Assembly (NCBI GenBank): GCA_902562135.1
Contig: CACESE010000012.1
Span: forward strand, 1 to 32,904
Source: an uncultured SAR86 cluster bacterium
GTDB taxonomy: Bacteria > Pseudomonadota > Gammaproteobacteria > Magnimaribacterales > AG-339-G14
Direction: 5' to 3'
DNA: 32,904 nt
Below are positions 24,581 to 31,182 of this stretch, piece by piece. A program made the position numbers and the translations under genes. The stretch's first letter is position 1. Each line of letters begins with the position of its first letter. The notes below the pieces were generated by a model. It saw only the letters and a list, made by a program, of their open reading frames with translations, did not search any database and was not told the origin of the DNA.

Positions 24581-25809
24581 TAAATCTTCTCCACTATAAA
24601 ATATCTTTTCTGATTTAAAAGTATAAATATTATTAATAAGATTGCTAGAGTAGAAAGTAAAATGTAAGGAATCTCAGGAGAGATTATGTAAAGAGGCATT
24701 ATAACTACTGGTACTAAAATATGTCCTATAGGAAACACCATGTTTAAAAGTCCGTTCGCAGTTCCCTGTTCTGACTTAGAAACAGATAAAGAAAGCATTG
24801 TCACATTTCCTGCTCTTGCCAAACCCATACCAAGACCTTTTAACATTAAACCCAGATATAACCCAGGGATTGAAGATGCTTGAGAAAGAAGAAAGAAACC
24901 TAAAAATACAATCAATAAACCCCATTTGATCAAGCTTAACGGATTAATTCTGTAATTTTGAACAATTACAAGTTGAGAAAACATTGAAGCTAATGCAACA
25001 ATTGAAAATCCAACTGCCACGGTTGAATAGACTTCGGATTGATTGGTGAGAATAACGTCTTTTACAAATATAGAACTAGTCAAAACCAAACCAGCATTTG
25101 AAAGCCCCATGAAAGAGGCAACCACTAATGATGGCCAGACTCTTGAATCAAACATGCTTATTTTTTTTTGCGACTCAATTTTTTCTTCATGGAATTGTTG
25201 ATCTGAGACTCCCATTTGAAAAAAATTATAGAAGCCTAATGAAATTCCTAATAAAGCAATAAATAAAAAAGGTATAAAAAGATTATTATTAAAAACAGAT
25301 AATAAAACTCCTATTAATATTGGACCTGCTACAACACCCATTTGCCATCCTGCATCAAATCGAGCGAAACCTGCTGCTCTAGTTTCTGGAGAGGTTAAAT
25401 CTGCAATTCTTCCTCCAGCTGCTGGCCTTACAGCACTGCCTAATAAGCCATTGATCAATCTTGTAATAATCAGTAAAGGAAGAATCAGAGCAAAAGGAAT
25501 CAAATTTAAAGTCGCTGCAGAAATTATTGCAGCAAATAGAATCATAGAAATTGAAAATCCAAAAATTCCTAAAAGGAAAATCCATTTTCTTCCAAATTTA
25601 TCACTCAAGCTTCCCCAAAAAGGACTAAAAAACATCCATGCGAGTGCTGAAATTGAAAATATTATTCCAACTTCAAATTCATTAAACCCTAGCGATCTTA
25701 CTTCAGCTGGAATCAAAATAAATATTGTTGATTGACCGGCTCCAATACAGGCGATTGCAGCGGCCAAGTACCAGATCGATTTATCGGGCTTTTCAACAAC
25801 GTTAGTCAT
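24580..25809 (-). CDS. MFS transporter
   Basis: Integral membrane transporter of the major facilitator superfamily (409 aa from the ATG at 25809). About twelve hydrophobic helices are visible. The loop 2-3 signature is GSLSDKFGRKWIFLLG, and an inter-domain repeat near LNGLLGSAVRPAAGGRIADLTSPETRAAGFARFDAGWQ resembles the TetA-like drug:H+ antiporter subgroup. A TTG at 25815 would add two residues; the ATG is preferred. It overlaps the preceding unknown gene by 8 bases and the following SDR gene by one. The substrate is unknown: export of a metabolite or toxic compound is possible, uptake cannot be excluded. Confidence 0.9.
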   Translation of the reverse strand: MTNVVEKPDKSIWYLAAAIACIGAGQSTIFILIPAEVRSLGFNEFEVGIIFSISALAWMFFSPFWGSLSDKFGRKWIFLLGIFGFSISMILFAAIISAATLNLIPFALILPLLIITRLINGLLGSAVRPAAGGRIADLTSPETRAAGFARFDAGWQMGVVAGPILIGVLLSVFNNNLFIPFLFIALLGISLGFYNFFQMGVSDQQFHEEKIESQKKISMFDSRVWPSLVVASFMGLSNAGLVLTSSIFVKDVILTNQSEVYSTVAVGFSIVALASMFSQLVIVQNYRINPLSLIKWGLLIVFLGFFLLSQASSIPGLYLGLMLKGLGMGLARAGNVTMLSLSVSKSEQGTANGLLNMVFPIGHILVPVVIMPLYIISPEIPYILLSTLAILLIIFILLNQKRYFIVEKI

Positions 25810-26365
25810 AAGCAAGCATCAAGATGAATAATTCATTTACAGAAGGATTAAATATAAGAAATTCATGAAATTCATTTAACGCATGTGACCATTCATGATC
25901 AAACTCGTATTTTTCTGAAGTTTTTCTAATTTTATTTTGTTTTAAAAAAAAGGTCTTTGAATCTTCTTGAATTATTAAGTTTAAAAAAGATTCTAGTCTT
26001 TTCATTATGTCAGGTGAAATTTTAGGAGTTTGTGGTCTCTCTGAGATTACGATTTCAATCACAAAAGATAAAAAATCAGCTGCATCTATTATTACGAATG
26101 AATTACTATTTAATTTTTTTATAGAAAAAGGTCCATGAAAACCTTTTGCTCTAGCAAACATAAAATCTGTTAGTTGGAAGTTAGCAAATTCTTCTTTGAA
26201 ATAACTATCAATCAAAAAATCATAATTATGTTCATCAAAAACACCTGAATATTTTGATCTCACGATAAGTGCTTGTCCGTGATCATGAAGCCTAAGAAAT
26301 TCCATTCCCTCTAAGGAATAACTATTTTTAGGCGGGTACTTTAAGATTTCTTTTTTATCATCCAT
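25802..26365 (-). CDS. Unknown protein, 187 aa
   Basis: Not recognised. A soluble protein of 187 aa with no signal peptide or clear membrane helix. The N-terminal half is mixed (EGMEFLRLHDHGQALIVRS, then FMFARAKGFHGPFSIKKL and FVIIDAADFLSFVIEIVI). The C-terminal half looks helical and ends LNEFHEFLIFNPSVNELFILML. It is clearly a real gene: it overlaps the trpS stop by 8 bases upstream and the MFS start by 8 bases downstream, in a strictly co-directional block. It has no cysteine and no obvious catalytic motif. Translation is likely coupled to both neighbours. Confidence 0.8.
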   Translation of the reverse strand: MDDKKEILKYPPKNSYSLEGMEFLRLHDHGQALIVRSKYSGVFDEHNYDFLIDSYFKEEFANFQLTDFMFARAKGFHGPFSIKKLNSNSFVIIDAADFLSFVIEIVISERPQTPKISPDIMKRLESFLNLIIQEDSKTFFLKQNKIRKTSEKYEFDHEWSHALNEFHEFLIFNPSVNELFILMLAYD

Positions 26366-27353
26366 GTAAAGGTTTGATCCCTACTTTCTCTCTTACTTCT
26401 TTGATTTTTATTTCTGCTTGGATAATTGCTTTCTTTTCACCTTCAATAAGAATCTCTTCTACTGATTCAGGGCTATTCATAAGTTCATCATATTTTTGCC
26501 TCAAAGGACTCAATTCTTGATTAATTATTTCAAATAGCATTTTTTTTAAATCGCCCCATCCCATGCCTTCTTTAAATAATCTTTTTATGTCCTTAAGTTT
26601 GCTATCTTTTGTGAATGCTTTGAAATATTCAAACAAAATTGAACTTTTAGTATCTTTTTCTTCGCCGGGCAGTAAAGAATCTGTAACTATTTGATTTATT
26701 AGTTTTCGTAATTCATTTTCAGATGAAAAAAGTTTTATGAAATTGTTATAAGATTTACTCATCTTTCTTCCATCTAATCCAGAAAGAAGTGGAGTGTTTT
26801 CAGAAATAATTGGCTCAGGTAAAGTAAAAGTATTCCCATAAGTGTTATTGAATCTTCCTGCAATATCTCTAGTCATTTCGATATGTTGTTTTTGATCGCT
26901 ACCTACTGGCACGAAATCAGCATCAAATAATAAAATGTCAGCTGACATTAGTATTGGGTAATTAAATAACCCTGCATTTATTCCTTTATCTGGATCTGTA
27001 TTTTCGTTTAAATCTACAGCAGCCTTGTAAGCATGCGCTCGGTTCAGCAAACCCTTTGGTGTTACGGCATTTAATATCCAACTCAATTCTAAAATTTGTG
27101 GAATACTTGACTGTCTATAAAAATTAACTTTTTTAGTATCTATTCCACAAGCTATCCAGGCTGCAGCTATCTCTAAAGATGACTTATAAGTAAGCTCAGG
27201 ATCCTGATTTTTTATCAAGGAATGATAATCGGCAAGAAACAGGAAATTATTTTTAAAATTTTTTGATTGTTCAATGGATGGCTTAATAGCACCGATATAA
27301 TTTCCAATATGAGGAGTACCGCTTGTAGTAATACCTGTTAAAAGAATAGACAT
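26358..27353 (-). CDS. trpS: Tryptophanyl-tRNA synthetase
   Basis: Class I aminoacyl-tRNA synthetase charging tRNA-Trp, 331 aa, normal for bacteria. The HIGH-type motif is TSGTPHIGNYIG (11-22), the tryptophan and ATP site includes FLADYHSLIK and DILLFDADFVPVGSDQKQHIE, and the KMSKS loop is GRKMSKSYNN. No Shine-Dalgarno precedes the ATG. A terminator-like hairpin and its U-run end only 12 bases upstream. A TATACT (27365-27360) sits 6 bases before the ATG, the position expected for a leaderless transcript. First gene of the fourteen-gene minus-strand run. Confidence 0.97.
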   Translation of the reverse strand: MSILLTGITTSGTPHIGNYIGAIKPSIEQSKNFKNNFLFLADYHSLIKNQDPELTYKSSLEIAAAWIACGIDTKKVNFYRQSSIPQILELSWILNAVTPKGLLNRAHAYKAAVDLNENTDPDKGINAGLFNYPILMSADILLFDADFVPVGSDQKQHIEMTRDIAGRFNNTYGNTFTLPEPIISENTPLLSGLDGRKMSKSYNNFIKLFSSENELRKLINQIVTDSLLPGEEKDTKSSILFEYFKAFTKDSKLKDIKRLFKEGMGWGDLKKMLFEIINQELSPLRQKYDELMNSPESVEEILIEGEKKAIIQAEIKIKEVREKVGIKPLHG

Positions 27354-27364
27354 ATGATAAGTAT

Positions 27365-27391
27365 AAAAAAAAACACCACTTGAGTGGTGTT
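27365..27391 (-). terminator. Rho-independent terminator-like hairpin just upstream of trpS
   Basis: Perfect 8-bp stem AACACCAC (27372-27379) with GTGGTGTT (27384-27391) around a 4-base loop. On the minus strand it is followed by a run of seven further U residues (27371-27365). This is a strong intrinsic terminator for transcripts coming from higher coordinates. On the plus strand the stem is followed by CTTTTT, so it may also work weakly that way. Its end is 12 bases from the trpS ATG, so it ends a small RNA or attenuates transcription into trpS. Confidence 0.85.
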
Positions 27392-27550
27392 CTTTTTAGC
27401 GAAGTTGAAGGGGCCTAGCGGGCTTCCTAGTGCTGGACTTTACCCCGTGTCCTGCATGTGGTGAAATTTCTTTCAGCTTTTCACCCTTCTCCTTCTTTCT
27501 ACTGTCTTCTTTTTTAGCGTCTCGAGTTGTTAAAACGTCTCTCAGTAGAT
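27365..27550 (-). ncRNA. Candidate structured small RNA or trpS leader RNA, family not recognised
   Basis: About 186 nt lie between a promoter-like pair (27557-27584) and the terminator at 27365-27391. The stretch is visibly more GC-rich in its 3' half than the surrounding DNA, as expected for structured RNA in an AT-rich genome. Possible helices are CTACTG (27548-27543) with CAGTAG (27504-27499), GGTGAAA with TTTCACC (27485-27479 with 27466-27460), and GGAC with GTCC (27452-27449 with 27438-27435). GAAGGG (27489-27484) with CCCTTC (27412-27407) is a possible long-range closing helix; it competes for two bases with the second hairpin. No ORF with Trp codons is present, so it is not a classical Trp leader peptide. 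I could not match it to 4.5S, 6S, tmRNA, RNase P, T-box or cobalamin elements. It is either an independent sRNA or a leader controlling trpS. Confidence 0.55.
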
Positions 27551-27556
27551 AAATAT

Positions 27557-27584
27557 ATATTAGCTAATTTATTTTCTTATGCAA
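27557..27584 (-). promoter_or_regulatory. Promoter for the candidate RNA upstream of trpS
   Basis: On the minus strand, TTGCAT (27584-27579) and TAATAT (27562-27557) are separated by 16 bases and resemble sigma-70 -35 and -10 elements. They predict a transcription start near 27550, just before the first helix of the candidate RNA. The surrounding AT-richness makes chance matches easy, so the support comes mainly from the good fit with the RNA and terminator downstream. Confidence 0.5.
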
Positions 27585-27664
27585 TAGGCAAAATACACTT
27601 TTTTAGATTAAGTTTTCATAAAAAAATTTTTTTTGATTTAAAAAAAGTATTAAAAATTTTTTTT

Positions 27665-27756
27665 TGGCGGAGGGGGTGGGATTCGAACCCACGAAGCCAT
27701 TTCTGACTTGCCGGTTTTCAAGACCGGTGCATTCAACCAAGCTCTGCCACCCCTCC
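27665..27756 (-). tRNA. tRNA-Ser (anticodon UGA)
   Basis: A 92-base class II tRNA with encoded CCA. The 5' end GGAGGGG (27756-27750) pairs with CCCCTCC (27675-27669), followed by the discriminator G and CCA (27667-27665). The anticodon stem-loop CACCGGTCTTGAAAACCGG closely matches the E. coli tRNA-Ser(UGA) anticodon arm and reads UCA codons. The T arm is GTGGGTTCGAATCCCAC, and a long variable arm lies between. It is transcribed toward the candidate RNA and trpS; 80 bases of AT-rich DNA without a clear terminator separate it from the promoter at 27584. Confidence 0.97.
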
Positions 27757-27827
27757 AAAAAAACCTTGATTTTAAAGCATTTGCTTAAGAATAAATATTT
27801 TTTTGGACTTTTTTTACAAGATTTATT

Positions 27828-28610
27828 CTAAAAAAATGCTTTCTTTAAATAATCGCCCATAATTTCTTTAAATTCTTTTCTGGCATAAAGATTTTTTAAG
27901 TGATTATTTGAGTTTGGAAAATCTGTTTCAAAATTTAATGATATTACTTCAAAACCTTGTTTATTTATTAATTCTTTATTATCTCTCTCTCTTAAGAATT
28001 GTGCTAGATCACATACAAATGACACGTCTGCTATTGATAATTCATTTCCTACTATAAATTCATTAGTACTTAACGATTTTTCTATACCATTGAGATAAAA
28101 AAGGTAAGCTGAATTCATTCTCTTATAAAGGTATTCATTCAATTCGTTTATTTCCAATACGTAAACTTGAAACTCTCTTGCAAATACCAAATTTGCATCT
28201 AAAAAACTGTCAATACGAGACTGTCTAAGTATGTCGTTGCCGCCATAAAGGTTATGGTTACTTTTTGATCGAGCAACAGCGCGCATGATACTATTTGATT
28301 CAAAAATACCAACGGATCCATCTGAGTTAAATCCTGCAGGAACAGTTCCAAAAGGATGTCTTGATAAAAATTCATCAGTTTTATAAAGGTCAACCTTAAA
28401 ACCTCTTTTGCTAGAACGTTTATATTGAATTACATCCTTTGAATTGATATCTTCTAGCTTCTTTGCATCAAAGTCCCAAAGCCACTCAGGCAAATTTTTT
28501 GGTTTATCTCCGATAACTTTTACTTTAGCGTTAATTAATTTAGCAGTAATCAAAGATTTCCAAACTCTTGGGTTAGGAAGGTACGAAAAAATTCTGATAT
28601 CTTCCGTCAT
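27828..28610 (-). CDS. Glutathione S-transferase-like protein
   Basis: Cytosolic protein of 260 aa with a GST-like two-domain pattern. The thioredoxin-like N-terminal domain is suggested by the start IRIFSYLPNPRVWKSLITAKLINAKV, then GTVPAGFNSDGSVGIFESNSIMRAVAR, the family's PA/ES glutathione-site segment (about 90-115). The helical C-terminal domain contains FIVGNELSIADVSFVCDL, the usual N-capping and hydrophobic staple region. An insertion of about 35 residues between the first helix and the PA/ES segment makes the N-terminal domain longer than usual. It resembles the GST domain of eukaryotic elongation factor 1B-gamma more than classical detoxifying GSTs, from memory. Start is 3 bases after the VOC gene stop. 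The substrate is unknown. Confidence 0.82.
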   Translation of the reverse strand: MTEDIRIFSYLPNPRVWKSLITAKLINAKVKVIGDKPKNLPEWLWDFDAKKLEDINSKDVIQYKRSSKRGFKVDLYKTDEFLSRHPFGTVPAGFNSDGSVGIFESNSIMRAVARSKSNHNLYGGNDILRQSRIDSFLDANLVFAREFQVYVLEINELNEYLYKRMNSAYLFYLNGIEKSLSTNEFIVGNELSIADVSFVCDLAQFLRERDNKELINKQGFEVISLNFETDFPNSNNHLKNLYARKEFKEIMGDYLKKAFF

Positions 28611-28613
28611 TAT

Positions 28614-29003
28614 CTAAAATACCTTTATTGCACAAATTTTATTTCCCGAAGGATCTTTTAAATAAGCTAAGTACATTCTTATGTCTTCAAATTCTCTTAT
28701 ACCAGGAGGATCTTCAATTGAGACGCCACCATGTTCTAATCCAACTTGATGCCATTTATTTCCAGTTTCCTCGTCAGGAACATTAAAAGCAACTGTGTTT
28801 CCATTCCCTGGAGTGGCAGCATTACCATCGATGGGTTCGGTGATACAAAAGGTATTTTCATTAAAAAAATAAAAGTATCTTTTTTGACCAGTAAGATTTG
28901 GAACAAATACTCCCTTTTTTGCACCTAAAACTCCCAAGAGATTATCATAGAATATTTTTGATTTTTCGATATTATTTGCCCCAACCATAATGTGACTAAA
29001 CAT
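28614..29003 (-). CDS. VOC (glyoxalase/bleomycin resistance/dioxygenase) family protein
   Basis: Small vicinal-oxygen-chelate protein of 129 aa with two beta-alpha-beta-beta-beta modules. It has the typical start FSHIMVGANNIEKSKIFYDNLLGVLG, and ends YLAYLKDPSGNKICAIKVF. His4 could be a metal ligand, but the usual final Glu in the GNKIE-type end is Cys here (GNKICAI). Metal binding may therefore be altered, as in other bacterial members with this ending. Good Shine-Dalgarno AGGAG upstream of the ATG. It forms a two-gene unit with the GST-like gene, suggesting a shared detoxification or small-molecule role (inference). Confidence 0.88.
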   Translation of the reverse strand: MFSHIMVGANNIEKSKIFYDNLLGVLGAKKGVFVPNLTGQKRYFYFFNENTFCITEPIDGNAATPGNGNTVAFNVPDEETGNKWHQVGLEHGGVSIEDPPGIREFEDIRMYLAYLKDPSGNKICAIKVF

Positions 29004-29019
29004 TTTTTTCTCCTAAACG

Positions 29020-29062
29020 ATCTACTTATACTAATTTAAATTTTAAAAAAAAATAAGTAGAT
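29020..29062. repeat. Inverted repeat upstream of the VOC gene
   Basis: ATCTACTTAT (29020-29029) and ATAAGTAGAT (29053-29062) are perfect 10-base inverted arms with a 23-base AT-rich spacer. On the minus strand they lie 17 to 59 bases before the VOC start codon. They could form a hairpin in its leader or be paired operator half-sites. The function is unknown. Confidence 0.5.
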
Positions 29063-29109
29063 TAGAATTTGACAAAATAAAAAATTTAAATTGAGATTAA
29101 AAAGGGAAA

Positions 29110-29139
29110 TTGACATTTTTTGTGAAAAGATGGTACCAA
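29110..29139 (+). promoter_or_regulatory. Possible promoter for the tandem small membrane protein genes
   Basis: A consensus TTGACA (29110-29115) is followed, after 18 bases, by TACCAA (29134-29139) preceded by TGG, an extended -10 pattern. It predicts a start near 29146 and a leader of about 75 bases containing the 12-base palindrome TGAAAATTTTCA (29176-29187). A second TTGACA lies at 29069-29074 without a good -10. The -10 element is weak. Confidence 0.35.
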
Positions 29140-29220
29140 CTATTTTTTTTAAATTGTACGCGCACTCCATTCATGTGAAAATTTTCAATGCAAATACATA
29201 AACTACCTGGGGAGGAAATT

Positions 29221-29439
29221 ATGGAAAATGCAATGAAAATGATAGGTGACTTAGTTTCTGGTTTAACTGGAATCTTGGTTGGTGTTATTGGACTAGGAGT
29301 CGTTGCTGGAATCGTTTTTGGCAATACTTGGTTCTTTGGAGATGTTTTAAATCAGTTATTAGCTGTTATCCAAACTCTTGGTGACAATGGGTTGGTTGGC
29401 TTGCTTGCAGCTGCAATTTTGATTAATCTTCTAAGATAA
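29221..29439 (+). CDS. Small membrane protein A of a tandem paralogous pair, unknown function
   Basis: A 72-residue hydrophobic protein. The ATG at 29221 is chosen because a near-perfect Shine-Dalgarno GGGGAGG (29209-29215) lies 5 bases upstream; an ATG at 29188 lacks one. Two hydrophobic segments are visible: GILVGVIGLGVVAGIVFG (about 18-35) and GLVGLLAAAILINLL near the C-terminus. They flank a short FFGDVLNQLLAVIQTLGDNG stretch. There is no cleavable signal. The spaced pattern GIVFG, FFGD and LGxxGL recurs in the next gene, so the two arose by duplication or belong to one family. The strong ribosome-binding site, unusual in this window, suggests high expression. Function not known; a pore, scaffold or regulatory microprotein are all possible. 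Confidence 0.82.
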   Translation: MENAMKMIGDLVSGLTGILVGVIGLGVVAGIVFGNTWFFGDVLNQLLAVIQTLGDNGLVGLLAAAILINLLR

Positions 29440-29449
29440 ATCTTTGAGT

Positions 29450-29471
29450 CAGGGGTCAGATTTGGCCCCTG
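29450..29471 (+). terminator. GC-rich hairpin between the two small membrane protein genes
   Basis: CAGGGGTC (29450-29457) pairs with GGCCCCTG (29464-29471), an 8-bp stem with one G-U pair and a 6-base loop. It sits 11 bases after the first gene's stop and 15 bases before the second gene's start. It stands out in AT-rich DNA. No proper U-run follows (CTCACCTTT), so it may act as a partial terminator, an RNA-stability element protecting the first message, or a translation control for the second gene. Confidence 0.55.
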
Positions 29472-29486
29472 CTCACCTTTAATAAA

Positions 29487-29714
29487 ATGGATTGGCTTAG
29501 TTTTACCAAAATAAAAGACTTTCTTTATAAAGTCACTGAAGTTTTAACCCTGTTTGTAGCGATTGCAATATTAGTTGGTATTATTTTCGGTCCAGAAACT
29601 TCTTTTTTTGGAGACATTGTTAAAAACTTTTCAAACCTAATGGGTGTACTCGGCCAAGAAGGCTTATTGGCTTTGATATCAATTTTAATAATTGTAGCTA
29701 TTCTTAAAAAATAA
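29487..29714 (+). CDS. Small membrane protein B of a tandem paralogous pair, unknown function
   Basis: A 75-residue hydrophobic protein, similar to the gene before it. A short charged start (MDWLSFTKIKDFLYK) leads into the first hydrophobic segment VLTLFVAIAILVGIIFG. FFGDIVKNFSNLMGVLGQEG follows, then the second segment LLALISILIIVAIL ending in Lys-Lys. Shared with protein A in the same order are GI[VI]FG, FFGD[VI], LG and GL at matching spacing. The start codon has no Shine-Dalgarno, unlike protein A, so B is probably made at a lower level or depends on the hairpin region between them. It ends 9 bases before the convergent gene. Function unknown. Confidence 0.75.
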   Translation: MDWLSFTKIKDFLYKVTEVLTLFVAIAILVGIIFGPETSFFGDIVKNFSNLMGVLGQEGLLALISILIIVAILKK

Positions 29715-29723
29715 AAATCTTTT

Positions 29724-30095
29724 TTAAAATTTATTAATAAATTTTCCAGATAAAAAGCAAATAACCGCCAAAACAACTTCAACAAAAAAAGCATCGGCTG
29801 CAAACATAGCATCATGAAAAATAGTTGCTGCGGCATTAAAAACTAAAGCAATTAAAAAAATAATTCCTGAGGCATAAAGCCACTCTGGTGATTTCGTGAA
29901 AAATCCTAAAAAACAGAAAATACTGGTGGCAAGAAAAAAAGCAGTAAAATCTCTTATGATGGTATTTTTTTCTAAGGGGTCGTTAAAAATCAAACCTAAT
30001 GATTCCGCAGCTGCGTCTGGCATAAGTATCCAGTTTAGCGAAATTATCGCTAGCAAAACCGCTGGCAATAAAGGTAAAAATTTAATTATTTTCAT
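29724..30095 (-). CDS. Small four-helix membrane protein, unknown function
   Basis: A 123-residue integral membrane protein with about four hydrophobic helices: ILFLPLLPAVLLAIISLNWI-like region (5-24), DFTAFFLATSIFCFLGFF (49-66), WLYASGIIFLIALVFNAAATIF (72-93) and FFVEVVLAVICFLSG (103-117). The pattern resembles small uncharacterised membrane families such as DUF4345 or DoxX-like proteins, but I cannot assign one. Its 3' end lies in a 20-base perfect AT palindrome (29726-29745). It sits 13 bases after the sohB stop on the same strand, so it may be cotranscribed with sohB. Confidence 0.72.
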   Translation of the reverse strand: MKIIKFLPLLPAVLLAIISLNWILMPDAAAESLGLIFNDPLEKNTIIRDFTAFFLATSIFCFLGFFTKSPEWLYASGIIFLIALVFNAAATIFHDAMFAADAFFVEVVLAVICFLSGKFINKF

Positions 30096-30108
30096 GTACT
30101 AAATACAT

Positions 30109-31134
30109 TTATTTAAATTTTCTCTTTTCAAAGTACTCTTCTATCGATCCAATAGAATCTTTAATGAGTAATTTAAAAAACTTGTTAAATCTATCAGAAA
30201 TTTTTTCTTTCACTGCGTATTGAATGCTGTAAACATCGTGTCTTTTTGCAAAATCTAGTATGTATTCATCACTTGTTTTCAATTCATCCACCAAACCCAC
30301 CTCAAGAGCTTCTATACCTTCCCAAACTTCTCCGGTAGCAATCTTTGATATATCTAGTTGAGGTCTAAATTTACTAACATGGTTTTTGAATAGTGTATGG
30401 ATATCCTCTAAATCCTCTTTGAATTTCTTTCTACCCTCTTCGGTTGTTTCTCCAAATGGTGTAATTGTTCTTTTAAATTCTCCGGCTGTATGGAGCTCAT
30501 AGTCAATGTCATTTTTCTTTAAAATTTTATGAAAATTAGGAATAGCAGCAACTACCCCAATAGAACCTATCACTGCAAAGGGAGCAGATATGATTTTGTC
30601 AGCTACACAAGCCATCATATAACCCCCTGAAGCAGCAACTTTATCGACGCATGCTGTAAGTTTAATATTTGCATCTCTAATTCTTTGCAATTGTGCAGCA
30701 CATAGTCCATAACCAATAACTGTTCCTCCTCTGCTTTCAAGTCGAAGAATAATTTCTTCACATTTAGTTTCGCTTTTTAGGATTGCATTTATTTCCTCTC
30801 TGAGACTTTCTACACTTGAAGCCTCTATATCTCCCTCAAAATCTAAAACATAGACGGGTTTTTTCTTTCCTTTAGAACCACTCTTTAAAGATGTTTTAAG
30901 TTGTTTCTTTTCAGCTTTAATAAATTTTTTTGTTTCATCTTTATTTAAATTAAGGACTTTCAAAGAATTTGCCATGGCTTTGTATTGCTTTGAAAGATTC
31001 TTAATTTTTAAAGCTCCTGGACTTTCATCTTTATTTTTCAAAGATATAGAAATCAAGAAAATAGGTACAAAAACTAAAATTGCTACTGTTACAGCTTTTA
31101 AAAGAAAAAATAAAAATTCGATAAATATTTCCAT
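30109..31134 (-). CDS. sohB: Inner-membrane serine peptidase SohB (family S49)
   Basis: Membrane-anchored signal-peptide-peptidase-like protease of 341 aa, the SohB length. An N-terminal helix (FIEFLFFLLKAVTVAILVFVPIFLISIS, about 4-31) is followed by a charged stretch and the S49 domain from about 93 (PVYVLDFEGDIEASSVESLREE). The nucleophile is Ser169 in VAASGGYMMACVADK and the general base Lys221 in GEFKRTITPFGE, the Ser-Lys dyad of the family. GSIGVVAAIPNFHKILKK and GEVWEGIEALEVGLVDEL are conserved. SohB likely degrades membrane or periplasmic peptides. It starts 48 bases after the serS stop; no clear promoter there. Confidence 0.95.
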   Translation of the reverse strand: MEIFIEFLFFLLKAVTVAILVFVPIFLISISLKNKDESPGALKIKNLSKQYKAMANSLKVLNLNKDETKKFIKAEKKQLKTSLKSGSKGKKKPVYVLDFEGDIEASSVESLREEINAILKSETKCEEIILRLESRGGTVIGYGLCAAQLQRIRDANIKLTACVDKVAASGGYMMACVADKIISAPFAVIGSIGVVAAIPNFHKILKKNDIDYELHTAGEFKRTITPFGETTEEGRKKFKEDLEDIHTLFKNHVSKFRPQLDISKIATGEVWEGIEALEVGLVDELKTSDEYILDFAKRHDVYSIQYAVKEKISDRFNKFFKLLIKDSIGSIEEYFEKRKFK

Positions 31135-31182
31135 ATAGGTTCTCTAAATTGAAAAAGGATTCTATCAGTATAATTTCAATGC

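Noticed and set aside
27365-27550. Identification of the RNA upstream of trpS as 4.5S, 6S, tmRNA, RNase P RNA or a T-box/cobalamin riboswitch
   Set aside because: I looked for the SRP GGAAG tetraloop region, tmRNA tag and T-arm, RNase P conserved regions, T-box and B12 box sequences. Only short chance resemblances were found. The length is close to 6S RNA, but its 5' and 3' ends do not form the 6S closing stem.
27788-27829. 9-base inverted repeat AGAATAAAT / ATTTATTCT at the end of the GST-like gene as a terminator
   Set aside because: The arms are pure AT apart from one G-C pair, the loop is 24 bases and no U-run follows in the direction of transcription; probably background.
29188-29220. 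Upstream ATG at 29188 as the start of small membrane protein A
   Set aside because: The GGGGAGG ribosome-binding site points to the ATG at 29221; the extra residues contain the Shine-Dalgarno itself.
29726-29745. Perfect 20-base AT palindrome at the end of the small four-helix membrane protein gene
   Set aside because: It encodes the last codons of that gene and has no G or C, so a hairpin would be unstable. It could help end convergent transcripts but there is no strong support.
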